A stretch of 54,632 nucleotides of DNA, taken from an uncultured Methylomonas sp. GTDB lineage: Bacteria > Pseudomonadota > Gammaproteobacteria > Methylococcales > Methylomonadaceae. A model generated the notes under the pieces. It was not told the origin of the DNA. It worked only from the letters and a program-made list of their open reading frames with translations, and did not search any database. The translations under genes were made by a program, and so were the position numbers. The stretch's first letter is position 1, and each line of letters opens with the position of its first letter. This document shows, piece after piece, positions 21,284 to 30,588 of this stretch. The stretch lies in contig CAKZJE010000053.1 in the NCBI GenBank assembly GCA_936941155.1, forward strand, positions 1 through 54,632, given 5' to 3'.

Positions 21284-24200
21284 ATGGCAACAATTAAAGA
21301 CTTAGCAGAACAATATGGTGTAGCAAAAGCACAAGATCAAAACGAAAACCTTGGCAGACTTGCCGAGTTGCTCGGCAGTGCGCGTGACATTGGCAATGAA
21401 TACAAAGTACCAAGCTGGGTACCGTTAGCGGGTGGCACAGGCGCAGGTGATTTGCTCATGGGCAGAACACCAGAGGAGATTGAAAACTGGTCGTATGGCA
21501 ATGCACCGATGCAAATACCAGAGATGAGCAACGTGCCACAGTTTAAGCGTGGACGTGCGCAATCACTTGCTGATGCACTGACGACATTGGCACCAGGTGT
21601 TAAGGCAACGGAAGGGTTGCCGGCTGGATTATCATTCATCGGTCCTAAATCAAGAAACTGGGATAAGGTGGCTGCTGAGTTAGCCGCTAAGAAATTAGAT
21701 GAAGGCGCAGATCCAGCGGAAGTGTGGCGCGAGCATTTGATTGGGCGTATGCCGGATAAGACGTTGTTTAGTGAGATTAGTGATGATGAGATGTCACATG
21801 TTATCCCATTAAATAAATGGGTAAACAGAGAAAATGGGCAATTCATGGCTCCAAACATAAGTACAGCTTGGGATGAAGCCGCCAGCACTTTAACGCCAAA
21901 TGCTCCTGTAAGAATAAAAAGATTATTTAATCATGAGCAATTAAAAAATGAATATCCTTACGGTTTTACTAAAAATTATGAAAACCAAAGTATTATGGAT
22001 ATGCCTGTTTTTATGCACGAAAAAAACAGTCAATCTTTTGGTTCTTTAGGTGACGGGGATCTAACATTACATCCATCTTTGCTGCCAAAACAGGCAAAAA
22101 GTACAGTATTGCATGAGCTTCAACATGCTATTCAAAATGAAGAAGGATGGGGTCAAGGTGGTAATTTAGATTCTGCTGCATCTTTTTATATTGAGAATTA
22201 TTTATCGCCAAAACTGAAAGAATTAAATAATTCAATAAATGAAGGCACAAAATTGCGTGGCAACATTACCAATGAAGACGAGTATGCCGCAAATGTGCTA
22301 CGTCATAAACAGCTTGTCGCAGAACGTGAAAAACTTAATGATGAAGTTAGTAACATTGAAAATAATCAAGCACCGAAACTTAGATTGTATAATCGTCTAG
22401 CAGGCGAAGCGCAAGCACGCGCAACGCAAGATCGTCTTGATATGGACATGGCGCAGCGTCGTGAAAACTATCCACTTGCTGGTGGTAAATTGTCTGACAT
22501 CCCATTAGAGGAATTGATTTATAAGTACGAAGGCAATGGGCCGTCATTAGACGTACACGGGTACGGAACAGCTAAAAAAATAGCTGATGTATTAAATACA
22601 AAATATGGTAAAGATATTGATGCGGATATATCTGGGAATGATCGTGGTCTTACATTAAACAAACTTATTGTTGATGCAGACAAAAGAAACCAAGGTATTG
22701 GATCTAACTTCTTAAAAGATTTAACGCAATATGCTGATGAAGAATCTTTGCCAATGCAACTAACAGCCGCTGGTGATTTTGGTGGCAACAAAGCACGTCA
22801 AGTTTCTTTGTACAAAAAATACGGCTTCTTAGAAAACAAAGGAAAAAACAAAGATTATTCAATTAGCGAAAATATGTATCGCGCACCAAATGATTTGAGT
22901 GAGTTAAGTAAATACAAAGATTACGTTGGTGAACATTCAGCACCACTTGGCGACTCTGGTGCGCCACTGCATAACTTAACCGCTAACGAAAACGCCATTT
23001 ATCCAAGTGATGTGTACTCATCACAAGCAAATCAATACTATGGATCTGGCGAACCAGAAGACGCACAACTATTTGCAATGGCGCAACGTCTAAAAGATAA
23101 ACCAAACGAAAAGGTTTCTATTTATCGTGCAGTGCCTAAAGTACAAAGTAACAGTGAAAAAGCTGCGCAAATTGAAAAAGATTTAGCAAACTACATGAAA
23201 CGTGGACGCATGCCAAGCAATTCAGATTTTAATAATAAATCTGATTGGTATGAATGGGCATCAAACGAACGCGATAGACTTGCATCATTGCCAGAAGAAA
23301 CACTGGATCCATTATCAATCAATCATGGTGATTGGGTTGCTCTTGATAAGAAATACGCAAAAGAACATGGCGAAAGTGCGCTAGGTGGTAATTACAAGAT
23401 ACTGAGTAAGAAAGTGCCAGCACGTCAGTTATTTACCAATGGGGATTCTATTCGTGAATGGGGATGGGATTCGCGTTACGCTGAAGGCGGTAGCGTTGAC
23501 GCGCAGGATGATGAGGGTTATGCAGACAAAGCATCATCGTACTTGGATGACTTAGCGCAATTAAAAGAAGCCTATCCAAATGCAAATAAATTCATGTCAG
23601 CATTAAAAGATGCGGCTTATCGTTCGGTGCCTACTACTGAGCAAATGATGGATCCTGAGTTTATCTTGGAGAATGCTGGTTTTGGTGGTCTATCAACTAA
23701 ATTGTTAAAGCCAATAAAAGCATCTGAAGCGTATGGACGGATTGAAGGACAAAATCTGAACGCTCTTGAAACAGATCGTACAAAAGTAGGTAAAGGGTTT
23801 TTAGGTGGTGTTGGCTATACCGGATTGCAACATACAAGTCCACCTCATGCTGAAGTTGATTCAACATGGGGCGTTCAAACACCATCTAAAGCTGCAACAA
23901 TTATTAATGGGACAGTAAAGCCTGACCAACCCGATCCAGTGTTTACTACGTTTATTGGTAGTCCAGATCAGCACAAGTCAAACAATTTAGTATTTGATCT
24001 TGTGCATAAAAACTGGAGAAAAGCATCGAAAGATTCTGACTTGTTAACGCCAGAATTAATAGAGAGAATGAATGAACGATTGGCAACGCACAAAGACTAT
24101 GTAGATCGAAAAACTGGGAAACCTCTTTTTCCTGCTGATATAAATGTATTAAGCAAAAATTTAAAAGATTACGCTACTACATTTGATAGACGTGCAGCAC

Positions 24201-25123
24201 TTGCTGAAGTTCTAGGCGGAAAAGGCGTTGGTGGAAAGAAAGGACAAATTTTTGATTATGATAAAGTAATAAGAGATACAACAGATCCAGCTTTATTAGA
24301 TGTTCCGTCTGGATCACTTGGCAATAGATTGTTTACGTTGAATGGTGGAATTTTAACAGATAGATACGATTTAAATCCAGCATTCCCAACTATTTTGCAG
24401 GGTAAAGATTTTGGTTTAATCTATGAACCTGTGCCACGCGAACTTGTTTTCAAAGATTTTGTTAATGAAATACGCCAAAAAACAGGCAGAGATCCTGGTT
24501 ATATGCATTGGACAAGAGGCTACCCACCATCACAATTGATTACAGAAGATCTGTTAACAGAAATGCAAAAGGCTGGCTACGCCAAAGGCGGTGAAGTAAA
24601 GGCGTTGCATGATAAGTACGAAGAAAGCGACTATGGATATGGCAACCGACCAGACAAGACTAAGAAAGGTCTTGGATACTTCGGAGAGCTTGAAAGACCA
24701 GACGGTACAGGCGTGATGACTGAATACTCAATTGGCGTGCCTATCAATGGTGAAGAAATGGACGTGCCAACGCTGGTGCCAACGCTAACACCTGACGAGA
24801 TCCGTCTTATTCTACATATGCAAGATGGCGATGATATGCCTCGCAGTATTGTGCATAAAGCTATTGACCATGCACATCAACGCTTATCAGAAGGCAAACC
24901 CATCTTTGCAACAGAAGAAGACTTGTACGCTCACGGTGGTATTGTAGACGTGCTTCACAATGATGCGATTGAGCAAATCATGAAAGCATTTATGGACAGC
25001 ATGGCGGATGATGAAGAACCATCGGCACCTGCTGTATCAATTGAAATTACAACGCAAAACACCGAAACACCACGACGTGGTAAGATACCCAAATCCATAG
25101 CAAGAGAGGCAAAGCATGGCTAA
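21284..25123 (+). CDS. Multi-domain polyvalent protein, 1279 aa
   Basis: A very large protein between terL and portal. N-terminal region (about residues 110-175): an LPD23-like segment (GLSFIGPKSRNWDKVA ... EISDDE). Around 275-290: a zincin-like HELQHAIQNEEGW. About 425-545: a GNAT acetyltransferase fold (LIVDADKRNQGIGSNFL, YKKYGFLENKG). About 615-735: a block with IYRAVP, GDWVALDKKYAKEHG and REWGWD, which resembles an ADP-ribosyltransferase-like domain. About 1110-1210: a conserved phage module (GLGYFGELERPDGTG, DVPTLVPTLTPDE). Several A-x-GG-x-V motifs separate the parts. Polyvalent proteins of this sort are thought to enter the host with the DNA. It overlaps portal by 8 bases. Confidence 0.75.
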   Translation: MATIKDLAEQYGVAKAQDQNENLGRLAELLGSARDIGNEYKVPSWVPLAGGTGAGDLLMGRTPEEIENWSYGNAPMQIPEMSNVPQFKRGRAQSLADALTTLAPGVKATEGLPAGLSFIGPKSRNWDKVAAELAAKKLDEGADPAEVWREHLIGRMPDKTLFSEISDDEMSHVIPLNKWVNRENGQFMAPNISTAWDEAASTLTPNAPVRIKRLFNHEQLKNEYPYGFTKNYENQSIMDMPVFMHEKNSQSFGSLGDGDLTLHPSLLPKQAKSTVLHELQHAIQNEEGWGQGGNLDSAASFYIENYLSPKLKELNNSINEGTKLRGNITNEDEYAANVLRHKQLVAEREKLNDEVSNIENNQAPKLRLYNRLAGEAQARATQDRLDMDMAQRRENYPLAGGKLSDIPLEELIYKYEGNGPSLDVHGYGTAKKIADVLNTKYGKDIDADISGNDRGLTLNKLIVDADKRNQGIGSNFLKDLTQYADEESLPMQLTAAGDFGGNKARQVSLYKKYGFLENKGKNKDYSISENMYRAPNDLSELSKYKDYVGEHSAPLGDSGAPLHNLTANENAIYPSDVYSSQANQYYGSGEPEDAQLFAMAQRLKDKPNEKVSIYRAVPKVQSNSEKAAQIEKDLANYMKRGRMPSNSDFNNKSDWYEWASNERDRLASLPEETLDPLSINHGDWVALDKKYAKEHGESALGGNYKILSKKVPARQLFTNGDSIREWGWDSRYAEGGSVDAQDDEGYADKASSYLDDLAQLKEAYPNANKFMSALKDAAYRSVPTTEQMMDPEFILENAGFGGLSTKLLKPIKASEAYGRIEGQNLNALETDRTKVGKGFLGGVGYTGLQHTSPPHAEVDSTWGVQTPSKAATIINGTVKPDQPDPVFTTFIGSPDQHKSNNLVFDLVHKNWRKASKDSDLLTPELIERMNERLATHKDYVDRKTGKPLFPADINVLSKNLKDYATTFDRRAALAEVLGGKGVGGKKGQIFDYDKVIRDTTDPALLDVPSGSLGNRLFTLNGGILTDRYDLNPAFPTILQGKDFGLIYEPVPRELVFKDFVNEIRQKTGRDPGYMHWTRGYPPSQLITEDLLTEMQKAGYAKGGEVKALHDKYEESDYGYGNRPDKTKKGLGYFGELERPDGTGVMTEYSIGVPINGEEMDVPTLVPTLTPDEIRLILHMQDGDDMPRSIVHKAIDHAHQRLSEGKPIFATEEDLYAHGGIVDVLHNDAIEQIMKAFMDSMADDEEPSAPAVSIEITTQNTETPRRGKIPKSIAREAKHG

Positions 25124-27698
25124 GAAATTTGAAGACGACTATATCGACGAAGAAGACGAAGAAGAAATGGAAGGTGAAGACGTAGAGTTTGATCCTGACG
25201 AAGAATCTGACGTAGAAGACACAGAGGATGGCGGTGCTATCCTTAAGCTCAGAAACGAAAAAGACGAAAAAGAACAGTCAGCGCATTTTGCTAACATCAT
25301 CGATGAAGTAGATCAGTCTGACTTGTCAGATATGATTGAGGATCTGCTCGAAAAAATTGATCGCGATAAAGAAGCACGCGAGAAACGCGACAAGCAATAC
25401 GAAGAAGGTCTGCGTAGAACAGGTCTTGGCGATGATGCACCTGGTGGCGCACAGTTCTCCGGTGCAAACAAGGTTGTGCATCCGATGCTAGTTGAAGCGT
25501 GCGTGGATTTCTCTGCGCGTGTCATGAAAGAGATCTTTCCAGCTAACGGACCTGTCAAAACTAAAATATTAGGCGAGCAGGAAAAAGAAAAGCTCGCCAA
25601 GGCACAGCGCAAAGCTGACTTTATGAACTGGCAATTGACTGAACAGATGCCAGAGTTCAGAGGCGAGCTAGAGCAACTCAGTACGCAGTTGCCACTTGGT
25701 GGTGGTCAATACCTTAAGCTGATGTGGAACAACCAGTACAAGCGACCACAAGCTGAATTCATTGCTATCGAGGACGTTTACCTGCCATTTGCTGCGACTA
25801 ATTTCTACTCAGCAGAGCGTAAAACGCATGTGCAGTACATCACCAAGATGGAATACGCACGTCGCGTTAAAGCCGGTATGTATATCGACGTTGACTTAGG
25901 TTACGCAAGCGAACCAGAGTTCAGCAAAGCATCACAAGCAAACGATAAGATTGAAGGTCGAAAAGAAAGTAGCTACAACGAAGACGGTCTTCGCACCATC
26001 TTTGAAATTTACACGTTCTTAGACTTTGGCGATGGCATGGAGCCATACATCCTAAGTATCGACAAGACGACAAGCGAAGGCTTATCGCTTTACCGCAACT
26101 GGGAACCTGAAGACGAGAACCGCAAAGAGTTAGACTGGATCATTGAGTTCCCATTTGTTCCTTGGCGTGGTGCTTATCCAATCAGTTTGACACAAATGAT
26201 TGGCGGTTTGTCTGGCGCAGCTACTGGTGCATTGCGTGCATTGCTTGACTCAGCGCACATTCAAAACGTGCCTACGCTATTGAAACTCAAAGGCGGTCCA
26301 AACGGTCAAACCATTAACGTGCAACCCACTGAGGTGGTCGAGCTTGATGGTGGCGCAATGGTTGATGACGTGCGCAAGATTGCCATGCCATTGCCGTTCA
26401 ATGGCCCATCGCCTGTGTTATTCCAGTTACTTGGATTCCTAGTGGATGCTGGTAAAGGCGTGATTCAAACATCGTTTGAGAAATTATCAGATCAAAACCC
26501 GAATCAGCCTGTCGGCACGACGATGGCGTTGATTGAACAGGGGATGGTGGTATTCAGCTCAATTCATGCGCGTTTGCATAACTCGATGGATCGCGTGCTG
26601 AAAGTATTGCATCGCATCAACTCTGCGTATTTGACAGTTGAAGACTTGAAAGCATACGAGGCTGGACTTGAAATTGATCCGTCAGACTTTGATGGCCCGA
26701 TGGATATTATCCCAATCAGTGATCCCGCCATCTTTAGTGAAACGCAACGCTTTGCACAGAATCAAGCTATCCTGCAACGCTCACAACTGTTCCCGCAGAT
26801 GTACAATCAACGCAAAGTTGAAGAAGCGTTTTTGACTGTAATGAAATTGCCACCCGATGATTTCTTACAGCCAGAACCCGGTAAAGAGGATATAGATCCA
26901 ATTTCTGAGAACGTCGCTGCGTCAATGGGAAGACCGGTTTATGTATTGCCAAAACAGGATCATCTTGGACACTTGATGACGCACATGGCATTCTTGCAGT
27001 CACCATTGTTTGGCAGAAATCCTGCAATCATTACGAACTATCTTTATCCAATGTCGCTTCACTTGCGCGATCATTTGCTAAATTACTATTTAACAGAGTC
27101 ACACAGTGCAGCATCTAAAGCGGAGAAAGATAAAGTGATTGGCAACGATGTGTCAGAGCAAGTCAAGTTGATGATGCAGGTGCAACAGTTCATTGAGCAA
27201 CAATTGGGTGGGTTTGGTCAAGAGCTTGCGACCATTACGCAAGAAGCACAGCAATACAAACCACAACCACAATTGCCACCCGATAACACCATGCAAGTTG
27301 CACAGCTCAATGCGCAAACACAACAGGCGGCAATGCAACAACGTGCGCAATCTGATCAGGCTAAATTGCAAATTGAACAAGCTAAACTGCAACAGTCACA
27401 ACAAACTGATCAAGCTAGAATGCAACAATCACAAGAACTTGAAAAAGCAAAACTTGAATTAGCTGCTCAAGAAAACATGATGGCAATGCAACGTGACGCA
27501 CAACGTGAACGTGCAGATGCTCAGAAAGCTGCATTTGAAGCGCAGGTAGAAAATCAACGCTCTGCTGCTGAAATTCAGGCAAGAGAGCGTATGAACGCTG
27601 CTGATAATGAAACAGCGATGCGACTGGCGCAAGCTGAGATCATAAGCGGTGAAAAGTTTGGTGTCAGCACTGGCACTGGAATCAATCCTAATCCTTAA
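25116..27698 (+). CDS. Portal protein, 860 aa
   Basis: A very acidic N terminus (residues 1-60) is followed by a portal core (LLEKIDRDKEAREKRDKQYE, FSGANKVVHPMLVEACVDF, GGLSGAATGALRALLDSA) and a long C-terminal Gln/Ala-rich coiled coil (about 690-830), which may form the barrel seen in P22-like portals. The size and order (terL, polyvalent protein, portal, scaffold, capsid) support the call. Portal makes the 12-subunit ring through which DNA enters and leaves. It overlaps the preceding gene and is followed 12 bases later by the 44-aa gene. Confidence 0.92.
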   Translation: MAKKFEDDYIDEEDEEEMEGEDVEFDPDEESDVEDTEDGGAILKLRNEKDEKEQSAHFANIIDEVDQSDLSDMIEDLLEKIDRDKEAREKRDKQYEEGLRRTGLGDDAPGGAQFSGANKVVHPMLVEACVDFSARVMKEIFPANGPVKTKILGEQEKEKLAKAQRKADFMNWQLTEQMPEFRGELEQLSTQLPLGGGQYLKLMWNNQYKRPQAEFIAIEDVYLPFAATNFYSAERKTHVQYITKMEYARRVKAGMYIDVDLGYASEPEFSKASQANDKIEGRKESSYNEDGLRTIFEIYTFLDFGDGMEPYILSIDKTTSEGLSLYRNWEPEDENRKELDWIIEFPFVPWRGAYPISLTQMIGGLSGAATGALRALLDSAHIQNVPTLLKLKGGPNGQTINVQPTEVVELDGGAMVDDVRKIAMPLPFNGPSPVLFQLLGFLVDAGKGVIQTSFEKLSDQNPNQPVGTTMALIEQGMVVFSSIHARLHNSMDRVLKVLHRINSAYLTVEDLKAYEAGLEIDPSDFDGPMDIIPISDPAIFSETQRFAQNQAILQRSQLFPQMYNQRKVEEAFLTVMKLPPDDFLQPEPGKEDIDPISENVAASMGRPVYVLPKQDHLGHLMTHMAFLQSPLFGRNPAIITNYLYPMSLHLRDHLLNYYLTESHSAASKAEKDKVIGNDVSEQVKLMMQVQQFIEQQLGGFGQELATITQEAQQYKPQPQLPPDNTMQVAQLNAQTQQAAMQQRAQSDQAKLQIEQAKLQQSQQTDQARMQQSQELEKAKLELAAQENMMAMQRDAQRERADAQKAAFEAQVENQRSAAEIQARERMNAADNETAMRLAQAEIISGEKFGVSTGTGINPNP

Positions 27699-27710
27699 CG
27701 GAGATATGAC

Positions 27711-27845
27711 ATGAGTGATACAAAAGGTAAAGCGGTACCTATGACTGGCGCATTTGTTAAGCAACACAAACGCATGGCAGCTGGTGAAAAGCTAGATGGA
27801 CAAAAAATGCCAAGTGCGCCAAAAGAGTCTAAGACTCCTGCATGA
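27711..27845 (+). CDS. Small hypothetical protein, 44 aa
   Basis: It begins MSDTKGKAVPMTGAFVKQHK, is basic and probably disordered. GGAG stands 7 bases before the ATG and the stop overlaps the next start (ATGA). It sits between portal and the co-chaperonin gene; a morphogenesis role is possible but unsupported. Confidence 0.6.
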   Translation: MSDTKGKAVPMTGAFVKQHKRMAAGEKLDGQKMPSAPKESKTPA

Positions 27846-28039
27846 ACATTGAGTCAAAATTACTCAATCGCCTTAAAGAGTCACAACTTAAATATAGTGT
27901 TGACTCTTTAAAGCAACCAGTACAGCGCGATGCTTTTGAGTACGGGCATCGCACTGGTGTGGTAGCCGGTTATGAGGCTGCCATCAACGTACTCTTACAA
28001 TTAATTGATGAGGACAAATATCGTGACAACGATTTATGA
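27842..28039 (+). CDS. Small hypothetical protein, 65 aa
   Basis: A helical protein (MNIESKLLNRLKESQLKYSV) with FEYGHRTGVVAGYEAAINV, a pattern seen in many small phage proteins next to structural genes. Its ATG overlaps the upstream stop, and its 3' end overlaps the co-chaperonin start. Confidence 0.6.
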   Translation: MNIESKLLNRLKESQLKYSVDSLKQPVQRDAFEYGHRTGVVAGYEAAINVLLQLIDEDKYRDNDL

Positions 28040-28430
28040 GAATGCTTTAGCTGAGGCTTTCCCTGCTGTAGAAGCAGGCATCCAGCCTTTTGGAAGCCGC
28101 GTTCTGGTGCAGATTCGTACTCCAAAAAGTACATCGGCTGGCGGCATTATTTTAAGTACCGACACAAAAGATACTGAGAAGTGGAACACGCAGGTGGCTA
28201 AAGTTGTATCTATTGGTCCTGTTGCTTTTAAGAACAGAACCACATTAGAAGCATGGCCAGAAGGCGATTGGTGTCAGGTAGGTGATTTTGTGCGTGTTGC
28301 AAAATATGGTGGTGATCGATACGAGGTGCCTGTAAATAGTAACGAATCAGCAATGTTTGTGATATTCAATGACTTGGATATTATCGGCAAAGTGTTAACT
28401 GATCCTTTAAAAATTAAAGCATTCATCTGA
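28023..28430 (+). CDS. GroES-like co-chaperonin, 135 aa
   Basis: The Cpn10 fold is recognised by IQPFGSRVLVQI, a mobile loop with the GroEL-binding tripeptide (TSAGGIILSTD), QVAKVVSIGP, a roof-like insertion (WPEGDWCQVGDFVRVAKYGG) and ESAMFVIFNDLDIIG. Phage co-chaperonins such as T4 gp31 replace GroES on host GroEL to fold capsid protein. GTG 28023 has GAGGA 8 bases upstream and is the probable start; the frame extends to an ATG at 28005 without a ribosome-binding site. It lies before the scaffold and capsid genes. Confidence 0.9.
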   Translation: MTTIYENALAEAFPAVEAGIQPFGSRVLVQIRTPKSTSAGGIILSTDTKDTEKWNTQVAKVVSIGPVAFKNRTTLEAWPEGDWCQVGDFVRVAKYGGDRYEVPVNSNESAMFVIFNDLDIIGKVLTDPLKIKAFI

Positions 28431-28444
28431 TAGGAGATGGGAAA

Positions 28445-29353
28445 ATGGCAAACGATATATTAAATGAAGATGACGAATTTGATAACGAAGGCAATGACAG
28501 CGATATTGTTATTGTCACTGATGACTCAGATGATGAGGATCAAGACGAGCGAATTCTTGGTAGTGATGCAAATGAGGATGAACGTGCAGCAATTCGTGAA
28601 CGTCGCAGAAAAGAAAAGCTAGAACGTAAAGATAGAAAAGAAACAGCAATCAAGCGCGACAAAATGGAGCTTGATTTCCTTCGCAAGCGTAACGATGATT
28701 TAGAACGCAGATTGACCGCCCAAGAAACTCGTGCGCAACGATCTGACATCAACAACATTGACTCACATTTACAACAAGCCGTGAATGAAGTTCACATGGC
28801 AGAGCGTGTTATTGAAAAGGCTGTTGATGCTGGAAATGGTGCTGACGTAGCACAAGCGATTAGACTTCGTGATCAAGCTATTGCGCGTGCAAAAGAGATT
28901 AATGAAATCAAGTTGCAAGCAGAGCGTCAAAACGCACCGCAACAACCGTCTATTGATGAGCTTACCATGTTCCATGCACGCGAATTTATGCAAGATCATA
29001 AATGGTACGATGCGACAGGCGATGATGAGGATTCTGCTGTTGTGTTGGCTATTGATAAGAAGCTGGCAAAAGAAGGATTGGATTCACGCACTGAAGAATA
29101 TTGGGATGAGTTGCGTAATCGAGTAGAAAAAAGATTGCCACACAAGTTTGGCAGAAACGCAGGCCGTACACCGCGTGGCGGTCCTAATGTTGGATCTGGT
29201 CGCGAACATGCACCAACGTCAACACGAAAAGAAATCTATGTCAGTCCAGAAAGAAAGTCAGCATTAATTGAAGCTGGCGTTTGGGATGATCCAGTGCTTC
29301 GTTCTAAGTATGTCAAGCGTTACGCTGAATACGACAGAAAGAATAAAAATTGA
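28445..29353 (+). CDS. Putative scaffolding protein, 302 aa
   Basis: The N terminus is very acidic (DDSDDEDQDERILG), the middle is a long charged coiled coil (REREKLERKD-type, about residues 50-155) and the C terminus is basic with LIEAGVWDDPVLRSKYVKRY. This profile (acidic head, helical rod, basic capsid-binding tail) and the place between portal and capsid match internal scaffolding proteins. No protease gene is recognised, so a P22-like reusable scaffold is possible. GATAGGAGATGGGAAA precedes the start. Confidence 0.75.
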   Translation: MANDILNEDDEFDNEGNDSDIVIVTDDSDDEDQDERILGSDANEDERAAIRERRRKEKLERKDRKETAIKRDKMELDFLRKRNDDLERRLTAQETRAQRSDINNIDSHLQQAVNEVHMAERVIEKAVDAGNGADVAQAIRLRDQAIARAKEINEIKLQAERQNAPQQPSIDELTMFHAREFMQDHKWYDATGDDEDSAVVLAIDKKLAKEGLDSRTEEYWDELRNRVEKRLPHKFGRNAGRTPRGGPNVGSGREHAPTSTRKEIYVSPERKSALIEAGVWDDPVLRSKYVKRYAEYDRKNKN

Positions 29354-29379
29354 TTTTTAAAAATTTTTTACTATATAAT
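29350..29379 (+). promoter_or_regulatory. Putative promoter of the capsid genes
   Basis: TTGATT (29350-29355) and TATAAT (29374-29379) are spaced by 18 bp and overlap the scaffold stop codon. The leader then forms a small hairpin (CGCT ... AGCG) with AAGGAG, the ribosome-binding site of the next gene, in its loop. Similar promoters lie at 33956 and 41507. Confidence 0.6.
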
Positions 29380-29408
29380 TTACACAACCGCTGAAAGGAG
29401 CGAGTCAT

Positions 29409-29951
29409 ATGACAACAACAGACGAACGCATTAGATCAAACAAACCCGCTGGAAACGATATTCGGACAAGTCGCACGATGAAAGATCGAGCTATAGAAGA
29501 AAATCGGGAAGTCACAGACGATGAGCGAGTAGAAATGTTCCGTCAACAATTTTTTAATTCGTCTTTACCGGATTTACCCAGTATCGATGGCTGGCATACT
29601 TGCTGGCTAACAACGACGAATCCAAGAGATTCAATCCACACGCGCATGCGTTTAGGTTATGAAGCAATTAAGCCGGAGGACATTCCAGGCTGGGAATATG
29701 CCACACTTAAAACAGGCGACTGGACAGGATTTATTGGTGTGAATGAGATGCTTGCATTCAAATTGCCAAACTCATTGTATTTTAAATACATGAAAGAAGC
29801 TCATCACGATGCGCCACTCCGCGAGGAAGAAAAACTCACGGATACCGCTGACTTTTTAGAGCAAAGCGCAAAAGCATCAAAATCACGTTTGTCTATTGGT
29901 GAAGGTAATTTGGAGTTGGGCGACGATAGAGAGGCTCTTTTTGACCTCTAA
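29409..29951 (+). CDS. Hypothetical head-region protein, 180 aa
   Basis: The protein begins with a basic disordered segment (MTTTDERIRSNKPAGNDIRT). A compact domain follows with IDGWHTCWLTTTNPRDSI, EDIPGWEYATL and MLAFKLPNSLYF, then a helical tail. It lies between scaffold and the putative decoration protein, as do similar proteins in other environmental phages. A minor capsid or assembly role is likely from its place only. Confidence 0.65.
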   Translation: MTTTDERIRSNKPAGNDIRTSRTMKDRAIEENREVTDDERVEMFRQQFFNSSLPDLPSIDGWHTCWLTTTNPRDSIHTRMRLGYEAIKPEDIPGWEYATLKTGDWTGFIGVNEMLAFKLPNSLYFKYMKEAHHDAPLREEEKLTDTADFLEQSAKASKSRLSIGEGNLELGDDREALFDL

Positions 29952-29975
29952 CCAAACTAATTTTTAGGAGCTATT

Positions 29976-30575
29976 ATGTCTACAACAAGCGCACCTTATG
30001 GCTTTAGACCTTCTTTCCACAACAGTGGTCAGATGCGTCCAAAAGCCTATACAATCGCAAGTGCTTACGCTGCGTCTATTTATTCTGGTGATCCAGTTAA
30101 ATTAGTCACTGCTGGTACAATTCAACTTGGTACTTCTGACGGCACACGCGCAGGAACTACTGACGGCATTTCATTACTCGGTATTTTTGCTGGCGTTGAA
30201 TACTTAGATTCAACTGGCAAACCAACCATTGCTCCATTCTGGACTGGTGGTACGACTGGCACACAGATTGTTGCTTGGGTATTTGACGATCCAGAAACTT
30301 TATATGATGTTCAGTTTGCAAACCCAGGAACACCTGGTACTGATTCAGTTCAAACTGCGGTTGGTGCTGAATGCGACTGGCGACCAACAGCAGGTGGTTC
30401 AACTGCAACTGGTATCAGTTCAACTTATTTAGCGGCAGAATCAGCTACATCCGGTCAATTCCAAATCACCGGTTATGCTTATCTTGTTACCGATTCACCA
30501 ACTGATGCTTATGTAAATATGACCGTTCGCTTGAACGAATCACAATACAAAGCACCTGTTAACACAGTAAGCTAA
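29976..30575 (+). CDS. Putative head decoration/fibre protein, 199 aa
   Basis: A beta-rich, Gly/Ser/Thr-rich protein that begins MSTTSAPYGFRPSFHNSG and contains GLSDGT-like turns, SLLGIFAGVEYLD and FWTGGTTGTQIVAWVF. The APYGFRP start followed by a beta domain and placed just before the capsid gene is the usual form of head stabilisation or decoration proteins. AGGAG precedes the start. Confidence 0.7.
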   Translation: MSTTSAPYGFRPSFHNSGQMRPKAYTIASAYAASIYSGDPVKLVTAGTIQLGTSDGTRAGTTDGISLLGIFAGVEYLDSTGKPTIAPFWTGGTTGTQIVAWVFDDPETLYDVQFANPGTPGTDSVQTAVGAECDWRPTAGGSTATGISSTYLAAESATSGQFQITGYAYLVTDSPTDAYVNMTVRLNESQYKAPVNTVS

Positions 30576-30588
30576 AAGGAGATTATAA

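Noticed and set aside
21337-21888. Minus-strand frame of 183 codons inside the polyvalent gene
   Set aside because: It is a shadow of the plus-strand coding frame, with no ribosome-binding site and no overlap logic with neighbours.
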